A DNA stretch of 64,000 bases, taken from Planctomycetota bacterium. Lineage in GTDB: Bacteria; Planctomycetota; UBA8742; UBA2392. This document shows, in pieces, positions 44,857-52,890 of this stretch. The stretch covers positions 773,489-837,488 of the forward strand of contig JAOSKM010000001.1 in assembly GCA_027493625.1 (NCBI GenBank), given 5' to 3'. The notes beneath the pieces are model-generated. The model did not search any database. It was not told the origin of the DNA and was given only the letters and a program-made list of their open reading frames with translations. The first letter of the stretch is position 1; every line of letters begins with the position of its first letter. The position numbers and the translations under genes are program-made.

Positions 44857-46073
44857 TTACCCGGTTCCTCCCAGCCCATTTCCTTCAGTATCTGCGTGGC
44901 GGCATTCACGGCCGCGTTGCCGCCGCGCACCACCAGCCGCGTGCCGTAGGCCAGGCAGCTGTAGTTGCCGGGGGCATGGGCCTCATCAAGCTGCTGCTCG
45001 AGAGAAATCAGGATCACCTTGTTTCCGCCCGCGCCGCGCAGGTCGCCGTCGAAGCCTTCATCCTTGCCGGGCGTCGTGCGCTGGCGCTGGTAGGATGCGT
45101 CCAGCTTCTTCAACAGTTCCGCGATGTCGTACACGCGGTAGCCGTTGCCCTGCTGTTCATCTTCAAGCTCGAACACCAGCGCCCCGCCCGCGGCCTTGAA
45201 GTCCACCGCTACCTCCTGCTCGCGCAGGCGCACCAGCAGGCCGTGCAGGGCTTCCCAGGCGCTGCCTTCACGGGGCTTGAAGTCGATGTGTTCGGCGCAG
45301 GCGAATTCGGCCAGGCCGGGGCCCAGTACCACGCCCAGCCCGGCCGCGGAGCAGATTTCGGTGAGGATGCTGGAAACCGGTGTGCCGGTCAGCTCGGCGC
45401 TGAACTTCGTGTTCTTGAGCTTCTCAACCGCCTCGCGCTCGGCCTTCAGGGCGGCGGATTCTCCGCCGCTTTCGGCCATCAGCAGGTCCAGCGCCTCGCG
45501 CACACGGGCGTGGGTGGCGTCGTCCGTGGTGTACAGCAGGCGATCGCCCACTACCGAAGCATCGGCCTGTGCGCCGCGCGGATCGTAAAGCACGTCGTCA
45601 AGCAGCACCGCCAGGTGCCCGGCCGCGGTGCGTTCGGGGGCGGCCTGTTCGCCGGGCTTCACGGGCTCGCGTGCAGCGCCGTACTTGTTCACGTATTCAA
45701 CGAAGCGCCCGGCCAGCACGCTGACGTCGTAGCCTTTAATCTTTGAGCCGCGCAGGGAGGCGCCCGGCGGGTACAGGTGCAGCGTCTTGCCGCGCGCGTC
45801 GAGCAGCGCCTGGCAGCCCAGCGCGTGGCCCAGCAGCTCGACCGCCTGCTGCGGCGTGGCCTGCTTGCGCACTGCCCATGTCTCGGCCGGCAGGCTGTCG
45901 GCCTCAATGTCGTGCAGCATCAGGCGCGCGCCCAGGCTTTCGGCCAGGCTGATGGCGGCTTCGTGTCCGCTGCCGCCATAGACGCCGAGGTCAACGGTCT
46001 GCGCCGAGTTGTCCTGCGCCTGCACGCACAGCGACAGCGCCGCCAGCATCGCCAGGCCCGCCAGTGTTCTCAT
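44853..46073 (-). CDS. exported protein with secretin-N/STN-like domains (paralog B)
   Basis: Signal peptide MRTLAGLAMLAALSLCVQA; ISLAESLGARLMLHDIEADSLPAETWAVRKQATPQQAVELLGHALGCQAL. Shares FxGDLR and RLVVxGG segments with paralog A. Confidence 0.65.
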   Translation of the reverse strand: MRTLAGLAMLAALSLCVQAQDNSAQTVDLGVYGGSGHEAAISLAESLGARLMLHDIEADSLPAETWAVRKQATPQQAVELLGHALGCQALLDARGKTLHLYPPGASLRGSKIKGYDVSVLAGRFVEYVNKYGAAREPVKPGEQAAPERTAAGHLAVLLDDVLYDPRGAQADASVVGDRLLYTTDDATHARVREALDLLMAESGGESAALKAEREAVEKLKNTKFSAELTGTPVSSILTEICSAAGLGVVLGPGLAEFACAEHIDFKPREGSAWEALHGLLVRLREQEVAVDFKAAGGALVFELEDEQQGNGYRVYDIAELLKKLDASYQRQRTTPGKDEGFDGDLRGAGGNKVILISLEQQLDEAHAPGNYSCLAYGTRLVVRGGNAAVNAATQILKEMGWEEPGK

Positions 46074-47278
46074 TTCTCTTTCCTTTCGCCTTCCGCCTGC
46101 CAGCCCATGGCGGCAAGCACTTCGGCCGCGCGGTCGATCACGTCCACCCCGCCGGAAACCACCAGCCTTGAACCATAGGCCCGCACCAGCGAAGCGCAAC
46201 CGGCGTTGTCGAGCTGGATGCTGAGGGCGTCCACCACCACCTGCACTCCGCCTTCCGTGCGCAGGTCGCCCTGGAAACCTTCCTGCGTCTGGGGGTCGGT
46301 CTTCAACTCGGCGTACTGCTTCTCGAGCTCCGCCAGCAGGCCGGAGACGTCGAATACGCGATAACTCGCGGAGCTGGAGAAATACGCCTGGTGCAGGCGC
46401 AGCGCGCCGTCCAGGCTGTCCACCTCGAAGCCCTGCTCGCGCGCCACGGCCAGCAAGGCTTCGTGATGGTTCAACTCGCCGCCCAGGCGCGCTTCCGTGC
46501 TGTCGTACTCGAAATCGACGGCCTGCATCAGCGAGTAATCGAGGTAGACCGGCGTGGGGCAATCTTTGAACAGCTGCCAGAGCGTGGCGCTGAGCAGCGG
46601 CTGTTCGCCGCCGAACTCGGAGCGCAGCTTCGACAGGGCGTCACGGTTCAGGCGGTCCTGGCGCAGCGCCGAACTTTCGCCGCCGCTTTCCAGCAACCGG
46701 AACAGCTCATCCAGCCGGTCAAGGTCGGAGGCATTGCGCGTGTAGACGAGACGCTTGCCCACGGCTGAGCCGGGCGCTTCCTCACCGAGCTGCAGGACCT
46801 CCGCCGCGGCGTCACGCAACTCTTCCGTGGCGGTCGGGTTGTCGAACAGCTCGGGCGAGCCGGCGTCGCCCTGGAAGCCGTAGCGTTTCTGGTAGTCGAG
46901 ATACTGGCGACACAGCGCGTCCACCTTGAATGCACGAACCTTCGGCGGCTCGGCGGAGGCATCGAGAGCGCGGACTGTCAGTGTGCGGTTGGCGTCATCC
47001 AGCACCACACGCACGCCGGCTGACGCCGAAAGCAGCTTCGCGGCTAGCTGCGGCGACACGCCCTTGGCATGCACCCAGACCAGCCCTTCAAGCTCGTAGC
47101 TGTCCGCAAACTCGCCCGGCTCAAAGGCGTAGCCAAGCTGGGTGGCCAGGTCGTTGAGCGCCGTCTCCAGCACAGCCGCCGGGTAAACACAGTTCACCGT
47201 CCGCTCAACCTTGGGCTCCGCGGCAACCGGCGCCAGCACGGACAGCAGCGCTACCAGGCTGATGGCGAACCGTTTCAC
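46070..47278 (-). CDS. exported protein with secretin-N/STN-like domains (paralog A)
   Basis: Signal peptide MKRFAISLVALLSVLAPVAA; LETALNDLATQLGYAFEPGEFADSYELEGLVWVHAKGVSPQLAAKLLSASAGVRVVL. Confidence 0.65.
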   Translation of the reverse strand: MKRFAISLVALLSVLAPVAAEPKVERTVNCVYPAAVLETALNDLATQLGYAFEPGEFADSYELEGLVWVHAKGVSPQLAAKLLSASAGVRVVLDDANRTLTVRALDASAEPPKVRAFKVDALCRQYLDYQKRYGFQGDAGSPELFDNPTATEELRDAAAEVLQLGEEAPGSAVGKRLVYTRNASDLDRLDELFRLLESGGESSALRQDRLNRDALSKLRSEFGGEQPLLSATLWQLFKDCPTPVYLDYSLMQAVDFEYDSTEARLGGELNHHEALLAVAREQGFEVDSLDGALRLHQAYFSSSASYRVFDVSGLLAELEKQYAELKTDPQTQEGFQGDLRTEGGVQVVVDALSIQLDNAGCASLVRAYGSRLVVSGGVDVIDRAAEVLAAMGWQAEGERKEK

Positions 47279-47287
47279 GGGCGCTCC

Positions 47288-48007
47288 TCAGGCCGTGACG
47301 GCCTCTTCGGATTCGGGGTTCTTCGGGGACTTGCTGGCTACCTTCACGGTGGCGATCACCGTGCCGCCGCCTTTGACCTTGTCGCCGACCTTGACCTTCC
47401 AGTCGACCTCAAAGCCGTCGTCGAAGTACAGCTCCGTGCGGCTGCCGAACTTGAGCATGCCGAAGCGCTCGCCGCGCTTCACCGCGTCGCCTTCCTTCAG
47501 ACCCAGCACGATGCGCCGCGCGATCAGGCCGGTGATCTGCCGCACGTAGAAACGCGGCCCCCACTTGCTCTTGAAGCCGAGGTTCTGGGCCTCGTTCAAA
47601 ATGCTGCACTCGGGGTCGCGCGCGTCGAGGTACTCGCCGTCCTGGTGGCGCGAGTACTCCAGCGTGCCGTCCAGCGGCGCGCGGTTCACGTGCACGTCGA
47701 ACACGCTCAGGAAAATACCGATGCCCTGGTGCTTGCCCTGCAGGTACTCGCTCAGCTCTTTCTCGCCCACGTCCGTGACCGTGCCGTCGGCCGGGCTCAC
47801 CACGGTGAACTCGTCGCCGGGCAAGGGCCGATCCGGGTCGCGGAAGAAGTTGAGGTTGAAGCCGGTCAGGAACAGCGGGATCGCGCCGAGAGCCCACAGC
47901 GCCGGGTGGACGTACCAGGCCAGCGCCCAGACGCCGACCCACAGCACGCCGGGGATCAGCAGGCCGAAAAGGAACAGTTCACGTAATCCGTACTTGGTGA
48001 AGGGCAT
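47288..48007 (-). CDS. psd: phosphatidylserine decarboxylase proenzyme
   Basis: NFFRDPDRPLPGDEFTVVSPADGTVTDV...IFLSVFDVHVNRAPLDGTL...GMLKFGSRTELYFDD. Confidence 0.9.
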   Translation of the reverse strand: MPFTKYGLRELFLFGLLIPGVLWVGVWALAWYVHPALWALGAIPLFLTGFNLNFFRDPDRPLPGDEFTVVSPADGTVTDVGEKELSEYLQGKHQGIGIFLSVFDVHVNRAPLDGTLEYSRHQDGEYLDARDPECSILNEAQNLGFKSKWGPRFYVRQITGLIARRIVLGLKEGDAVKRGERFGMLKFGSRTELYFDDGFEVDWKVKVGDKVKGGGTVIATVKVASKSPKNPESEEAVTA

Positions 48008-48039
48008 AGGCGAAGGTTACCAGCGTTTCAAAACTCAAG

Positions 48040-48095
48040 ATGCAAAATTCAAACTGAACCGCGACCCCCGGCCGGTCGGATTTTGAATTTTGCAT
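48040..48095. repeat. 14-bp perfect inverted repeat in AT-rich intergenic island
   Basis: ATGCAAAATTCAAA (48040-48053) versus TTTGAATTTTGCAT (48082-48095), GC-rich loop. Confidence 0.75.
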
Positions 48096-48098
48096 TAT

Positions 48099-48725
48099 TC
48101 ATTTTGAATTGCCGCCCGGCGCCTGTCGCTGGCCCAGGACAAAAGCCAGATTAAAGATCACCTTCTTGTGCATGGCCGCGCGGTCGATGTAGCCGAAGTC
48201 GCGGCTGTCGGCGTAGGCGATGGCGTCGTTGTCCGTGACGATCAGGTACTTGCCCTCGGGAATCACGTCGCCGTCTTTCAAGGCGGCGTCCGGCCCCACC
48301 ACGAAGCCGACGTTCAGCGGCAGCCGGTCCCCGACACGGAAGGATGGCAACTGGGCGTGCACCGTCTCGCCGGGCAGGCCTGCGACGCGGCCGATGAGCT
48401 GGCTGGGGGCGCCGTCCTTGGGGTCCGGGTGGTCGTAAATCACGATGTCGCCCAGGCGGGGGTCGCGCCACAGGTTCAGGTTCAGCAGCACCAGTGTGTC
48501 GCCGGGCTGCACCTCGCTGATGGGCGACTGGATCTTGTTGGAGGTCGCCCGGTACTCGCCGGGCACGGTGTAAATGCCGTAGCTCAGGAAGATGTAGACG
48601 GCCAGCACCACGGTCACCAGCGCCAGCGCGATGCGCAGGCGCCTGACCCAGCGTTTAAAACCCTTTACCTGGGCGCGTCTGCGCTGCAATTCGGCCTGCT
48701 GGGGTTGCTGTTCGGCGTCGCTCAT
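48099..48725 (-). CDS. signal peptidase I (S26)-like protein, possibly catalytically degenerate
   Basis: IFLSYGIYTVPGEYRATSNKIQSPISEVQPGDTLVL...RLGDIVIYDHPDPKDGAPSQLIGRVAGLPGETV. Confidence 0.65.
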   Translation of the reverse strand: MSDAEQQPQQAELQRRRAQVKGFKRWVRRLRIALALVTVVLAVYIFLSYGIYTVPGEYRATSNKIQSPISEVQPGDTLVLLNLNLWRDPRLGDIVIYDHPDPKDGAPSQLIGRVAGLPGETVHAQLPSFRVGDRLPLNVGFVVGPDAALKDGDVIPEGKYLIVTDNDAIAYADSRDFGYIDRAAMHKKVIFNLAFVLGQRQAPGGNSK

Positions 48726-48834
48726 GGCTCAGGCGGGGCTTGAAGTGGACCGCTTGGTCTGCAATATTGCGTGGTCTGTAGCTGTCGCTGTTTCCTCTGT
48801 ACCAGCGCCCCCGGGGCGCGAAAAGGAGCGGGCG

Positions 48835-49818
48835 TTGGGCCTCTTCAGAAAATCCGAGCGCCAGATCGAGGCGCTGTCCACCATCCAGGACACCAACACC
48901 TTCAAGCTGGTGAAGAAACTCGCGGAAGGCGGCATGGGCGCGGTCTATGAAGCCATCCAGCTCGGGGCTGAGGGCTTCGAGAAGCGCATGGCCATCAAGA
49001 CCATCCTCGAGGACTTCTCTACCAACGATGAATTCGTCGAGATGTTCATCGGCGAGGCCAAGCTGGTCGCGGACTTGATCCACCAGCACATCGTGCAGAT
49101 CTACCAGCTCGGCAAAGCCGGCCGCCAGTACTACATGGCGATGGAGTTCATCAAGGGCGTGAACCTCGAGCAGTTCATCGACCGCCACCACCAGTACAAG
49201 AAGCGCATCCCCACCGAGCTGTGCGTCTACATCTGCAGCCGCGTGTGCCGCGCCCTCGAGTACGCGCACAAGAAGCGCAACCTGGCGGGTGAGTTGCTGG
49301 GCGTGGTGCACCGCGACGTCAGCCCCAAGAACATCATGATCGACACCGAAGGCGTCGTGAAGCTCACCGACTTCGGCATCGCCAAGGCACGCAACCTGAT
49401 GAAGGACAAAGAAGGCGACGTGCTGATGGGCAAGGTCCAGTACATGAGCCCGGAACAGGCCGCCTTCGAGCAGACCGACGGGCGCAGCGACATCTTCAGC
49501 CTGGGCGTGGTGCTGTATGAGCTGCTGGCCGGCCGCAACATCTTCGCCGACGACGACACCCTGGTGTGCATCGAGAACGTGCAGAAGAAGCCGATCCCGC
49601 CGATCAGCCACTACAACCCGAACGTGGACGACGACCTGCAGCGCGTGCTCGACCGCATGCTCGAGCGCGACAAGAGCAAGCGCTACCAGGACGGCGGCGA
49701 AGCGGCCACGGACCTCGAGTTCTACATCTACAAGGGCGGCTACGGCCCCACCTTCAGCACGCTCAGCGAGTACCTGCTGCACCTGTTCCCCGAGTTCAAG
49801 CAGCGCGTGGCGAACTAG
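48835..49818 (+). CDS. Ser/Thr protein kinase (TTG start preceded by AAGGAG)
   Basis: LVKKLAEGGMGAVYEAI...VVHRDVSPKNIMIDTEGVVKLTDFGIAKA...MSPEQAAFEQTDGRSDIFSLGVVLYELLAGR. Confidence 0.92.
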   Translation: MGLFRKSERQIEALSTIQDTNTFKLVKKLAEGGMGAVYEAIQLGAEGFEKRMAIKTILEDFSTNDEFVEMFIGEAKLVADLIHQHIVQIYQLGKAGRQYYMAMEFIKGVNLEQFIDRHHQYKKRIPTELCVYICSRVCRALEYAHKKRNLAGELLGVVHRDVSPKNIMIDTEGVVKLTDFGIAKARNLMKDKEGDVLMGKVQYMSPEQAAFEQTDGRSDIFSLGVVLYELLAGRNIFADDDTLVCIENVQKKPIPPISHYNPNVDDDLQRVLDRMLERDKSKRYQDGGEAATDLEFYIYKGGYGPTFSTLSEYLLHLFPEFKQRVAN

Positions 49819-51007
49819 TACGGCGTCAGCTAAGTCTTCCGGCAGCTACTTGGTGAGCGGCTGGCCGGTGTAGGTCCACTTGTACGGCTTGGCATTCTCG
49901 TTGTGCCACTCGACCCAGGCAAGCAGCTTCTGCTGCAGGTCGGGCACGCTCGCGAAGTTCCCGCGCCGGATCACGTTGCGGCTTACCTCAGCGAAGAATA
50001 ACTCCACCATGTTCAGCCAGCTCGCGTGGGTCGGCGTGGCATGCACCTGCACGCGGCCCCGGTGCCGGGCAATCACTTTCTTCACGGCATCGGTGTTGTG
50101 CGCACTGAGGTTGTCGCGCACCAGGTGAATCTTCTTGCGCCTGGGCTGCTGCTTGATCAGCCACGCCAGATGCTCGGCTACGTCTTCGCCCTTGTGCCTG
50201 TCCCGGCACTCGGCCCACACCTCGCCGGTGTGCGGGTTCAGCGACGCGAACAGGTCCTGGGTGCCGTGGCGGATGTATTCGAACTCGCGACGCTGCGGCG
50301 ATCCCGGCCGCATCGGCCAGTCCGGGTGTCTGCGCTCCAGTGCCTGGATGCAGGTCTTCTCGTCAAAACACAGCACCACGGAGTTCTTCGGCGGATGCAG
50401 GTACAGGCCCACCACGTCCTGCATCTTCGCGTCAAAGTCCGGGTCCTGGCTGTGCAGCCAATAGCGCGAGTGGTGCGGCTTGATCTCGGCAGCCTCCAGC
50501 CAGACGCGCACAGTCTCGTGGCTGATGGAGGGCAGCAACGCCAGCGAGAACGCCATGAAGGCCAGCAGGCGCACGGTCCAGTGCGTGTGCGGCAGGCCGT
50601 GATCAGACGGCGGCGTGCAGGCCAGGGCCAGCAGCAAGTGCTTGTGCAGAGGGGGAAAAGGTCGGCGGGCGGCCGCTGCGAGGTTTGTCGTGCAGGGCAA
50701 TGATGCCGCCTTGTGCGTAGCGGCGGCGCCAGTCGATCACGCATTCGCGGTCAAGGCCGACTTTCTGCGAGATGGCCGAGTTGGCCTCGCCATCGGCGGC
50801 CAGCAGCACGATGCGGGCGCGGCGGGAAAGCCGGGCCTCGGCGGTGCCGGAGCGGCGCAGCTTCTCAAGCTCGACGCGTTCGGCGTCAGAAAGTACAATG
50901 GTGACTTCAGGTGCAGGACCAGGCATGGGCAGGCTCCAAAAAGGGACATACCCATGCATCGGCAGATCAGGTCAGCACACTGCCGGAAAACTTAGCTGAC
51001 GCCGTAC
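49818..51007 (-). mobile_element. IS630-family insertion sequence, 1190 bp, with 28-bp terminal inverted repeats and TA target duplication
   Basis: IRL 49818-49845 GTACGGCGTCAGCTAAGTCTTCCGGCAG and IRR (rc of 50980-51007) GTACGGCGTCAGCTAAGTTTTCCGGCAG, one mismatch. TA at 49816-49817 and 51008-51009. Confidence 0.93.
49846..50959 (-). CDS. IS630-family transposase in two overlapping frames (50959-50603 and 50700-49846)
   Basis: N-term HTH LSRRARIVLLAADGEANSAISQKVGLDRECVIDWRRRYAQGGIIALHDKPRSGRPPTFSP; C-term DDE CFDEKTCIQALERRHP...VRDNLSAHNT...NMVELFFAEVSRNVIRRGNF. Confidence 0.9.
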
Positions 51008-51035
51008 TAGGTCGGCTTTCATCCGAATCACCATG

Positions 51036-51059
51036 AACCCCCGGCACATGCCGGGGGTT
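51036..51059 (+). terminator. intrinsic terminator, originally directly downstream of the kinase
   Basis: AACCCCCGGC-ACAT-GCCGGGGGTT followed by TTTCATTTC. Confidence 0.75.
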
Positions 51060-51116
51060 TTCATTTCGCGGCTTCACACACTCGCCGCGGTGTGTTCTTT
51101 GATGTTTAATGGCGGC

Positions 51117-51413
51117 ATGGCCGATCCCCGCGAAGCAAGGGTTTCCATCGAACGTGCCAGGTCCGAACTGGCGGAACTGATCCGCACCATTGAGGACTCC
51201 GGCGAGGCGTTGATCATCGAGCGCGACGGACAGGAAAGCGCGGCGCTGCTTTCATCGGATACGTACCGGCGACTGCTTCACACCATTGAGCTGCTGAAAG
51301 CCGCGGGGGAAGGTCTCACGGATATTGCCGCGGGACGCACAAGCACCTGGGACAACCTGCGCGACGAGTTACTTGCCCGCGTTGAGGAGTCCAAGCAGGC
51401 CAAGCGGGCATGA
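51117..51413 (+). CDS. type II antitoxin, Phd/YefM-like
   Basis: VSIERARSELAELIRTIEDSGEALIIERDGQESAALLSSDTYRRLLHTIELLKAA. Confidence 0.8.
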   Translation: MADPREARVSIERARSELAELIRTIEDSGEALIIERDGQESAALLSSDTYRRLLHTIELLKAAGEGLTDIAAGRTSTWDNLRDELLARVEESKQAKRA

Positions 51414-51727
51414 AGTTCCAGGTTAGCCGCCACGCCCGGGCGAACATCGAGGCAATTTTCGAAACCATACTGGCAGACGATCCGGCGGCGGCCGCGAACT
51501 GGATTCGTGAGCTTGATGACAAGCTGCGGCGGATTGAAGAATTTCCGGAATCCGGCCGGCAGGTTCCCGAGTTCAACTCGCGGGAATTGCGCGAGGTGCT
51601 CCACGGCAACTTCCGGGTGCTCTATTTCCTGGGGCGCGAACGACAGACCGTAGTCTGCGTGATCCACGGCGCACGACTCCTGAAGTTCCGGCGCGACGTT
51701 GAGCCGGGCCTGCGGGAGGACGTGTAG
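51410..51727 (+). CDS. type II toxin, RelE/ParE superfamily
   Basis: MKFQVSRHARANIEAIFETILADDPAAAANWIRELDDKLRRIEEFPESGRQVPEFNSRELREVLHGNFRVLYFL; ATGA overlap with antitoxin. Confidence 0.85.
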   Translation: MKFQVSRHARANIEAIFETILADDPAAAANWIRELDDKLRRIEEFPESGRQVPEFNSRELREVLHGNFRVLYFLGRERQTVVCVIHGARLLKFRRDVEPGLREDV

Positions 51728-51809
51728 CCTTACGCAAAGGGCGATGAGAGTAGTGGCAACCCGGCACTTCCTTTGTGCCTGCAGCGCGCCTCTTCCCTGG
51801 CCTCTGGCC

Positions 51810-52718
51810 TCAGACTTCTGACCTCTGAGTCACCCACTCCCCCACCACGTTCAGCACATCCTCGTCCACGCGAAACACCTTTTGCCGCGCGTCGTTGAGG
51901 TCGTGGCCCATGTGGTCGATGCGCACGTACTTGGCCAGTTCCCGCGTGCTGCACCACTGCTCCCAGCGCTGGTCGTTGTCAGGCCACAACCTTGCGTCAC
52001 GGCCGCCCTGCACCACCAGCATGGGTGTGCCTTGCTTGGTGGGGTCGGCCTGCAGGGCGTCGGCCCAGTGGCCCGCCAGCCATTCGTAGCTCTCCCAGCC
52101 CTGGAAGCCGGCGTCCTTGTACTCGTTGGCGAACTCCAGGAACTGTTCCGGCAGCAGCTTGGCGCCCTCCTTGAAGAACTGTTCCAGCCGCTCATAGAAC
52201 TCCAGGGCGCGCTCGCCGCGGGCCTCTTGAGCGCCCTTGCCTTCACGCACCAGGCGCCGGGCGCGCTCGCGCTGCAGCTCAAACACGTTGCCGAACGGCG
52301 CCGCCAGGCTGACCACGCCGCGCACGGCCTCGGTTTCCGCCAGCTTGGCCACCATCATCGCCCCCTCGCTGTGGCCCACCAGGAACAGCGGCAGACCGGC
52401 CGTGCGCTGGCGCAGCACGCCCAGGGCGGCGCGCAGGTCATCCAGCCGCTGGGGAATGCTGTAGTCGTGCGCCGCGCCGGCGGGCTTGTCGCTGCCACGC
52501 TTGTCAAAGCGCAGCACGGCGAGGTCAAAACGCCGCGTGAGCTCGCGCGCCACGCGGCGGTACAGCGTGCTCTTGAAGCCGACCGCCTGCATGTTGCCGT
52601 CGCGGTCGTGCACGCCGCTGCCCTGCACCAGCAGCACCGCCGCGCGGGGCTGCCCCGGCAGTGTCAGCGTCCCGCCCCGCGGCGGCACAGTGGGAATTTC
52701 GAGCTCAATGTCTTCCAT
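51810..52718 (-). CDS. alpha/beta hydrolase (serine aminopeptidase-like)
   Basis: AVLLVQGSGVHDRDGNMQ...AVLRFDKRGSDKPAGA...LFLVGHSEGAMMVAKLAE (GxSxG)...VVQGGRDARLWPDND. Confidence 0.8.
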   Translation of the reverse strand: MEDIELEIPTVPPRGGTLTLPGQPRAAVLLVQGSGVHDRDGNMQAVGFKSTLYRRVARELTRRFDLAVLRFDKRGSDKPAGAAHDYSIPQRLDDLRAALGVLRQRTAGLPLFLVGHSEGAMMVAKLAETEAVRGVVSLAAPFGNVFELQRERARRLVREGKGAQEARGERALEFYERLEQFFKEGAKLLPEQFLEFANEYKDAGFQGWESYEWLAGHWADALQADPTKQGTPMLVVQGGRDARLWPDNDQRWEQWCSTRELAKYVRIDHMGHDLNDARQKVFRVDEDVLNVVGEWVTQRSEV

Positions 52719-52890
52719 GGTTGTGAAACAGCAGGTGACCGTTACCCAATTACCAATTTTCGGGCGAACTGCAGCCCTGCGGCCGCCACGGTATTCCGGC
52801 GCGACAGGATGCCCCCCGCATTGACGATGTTTGCCGCAAGGTCTATACGGGTTGCCCTTTGAAGGTTGATTTTACGGGCTTGGAGAGGCG

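Noticed and set aside
48655-49782. 375-aa minus-strand ORF
   Set aside because: Antisense to the Ser/Thr kinase; no motifs.
49818-51727. Composite transposon or phage island
   Set aside because: Only one IS copy and one TA pair are visible. No integrase, second IS or phage structural genes were found.
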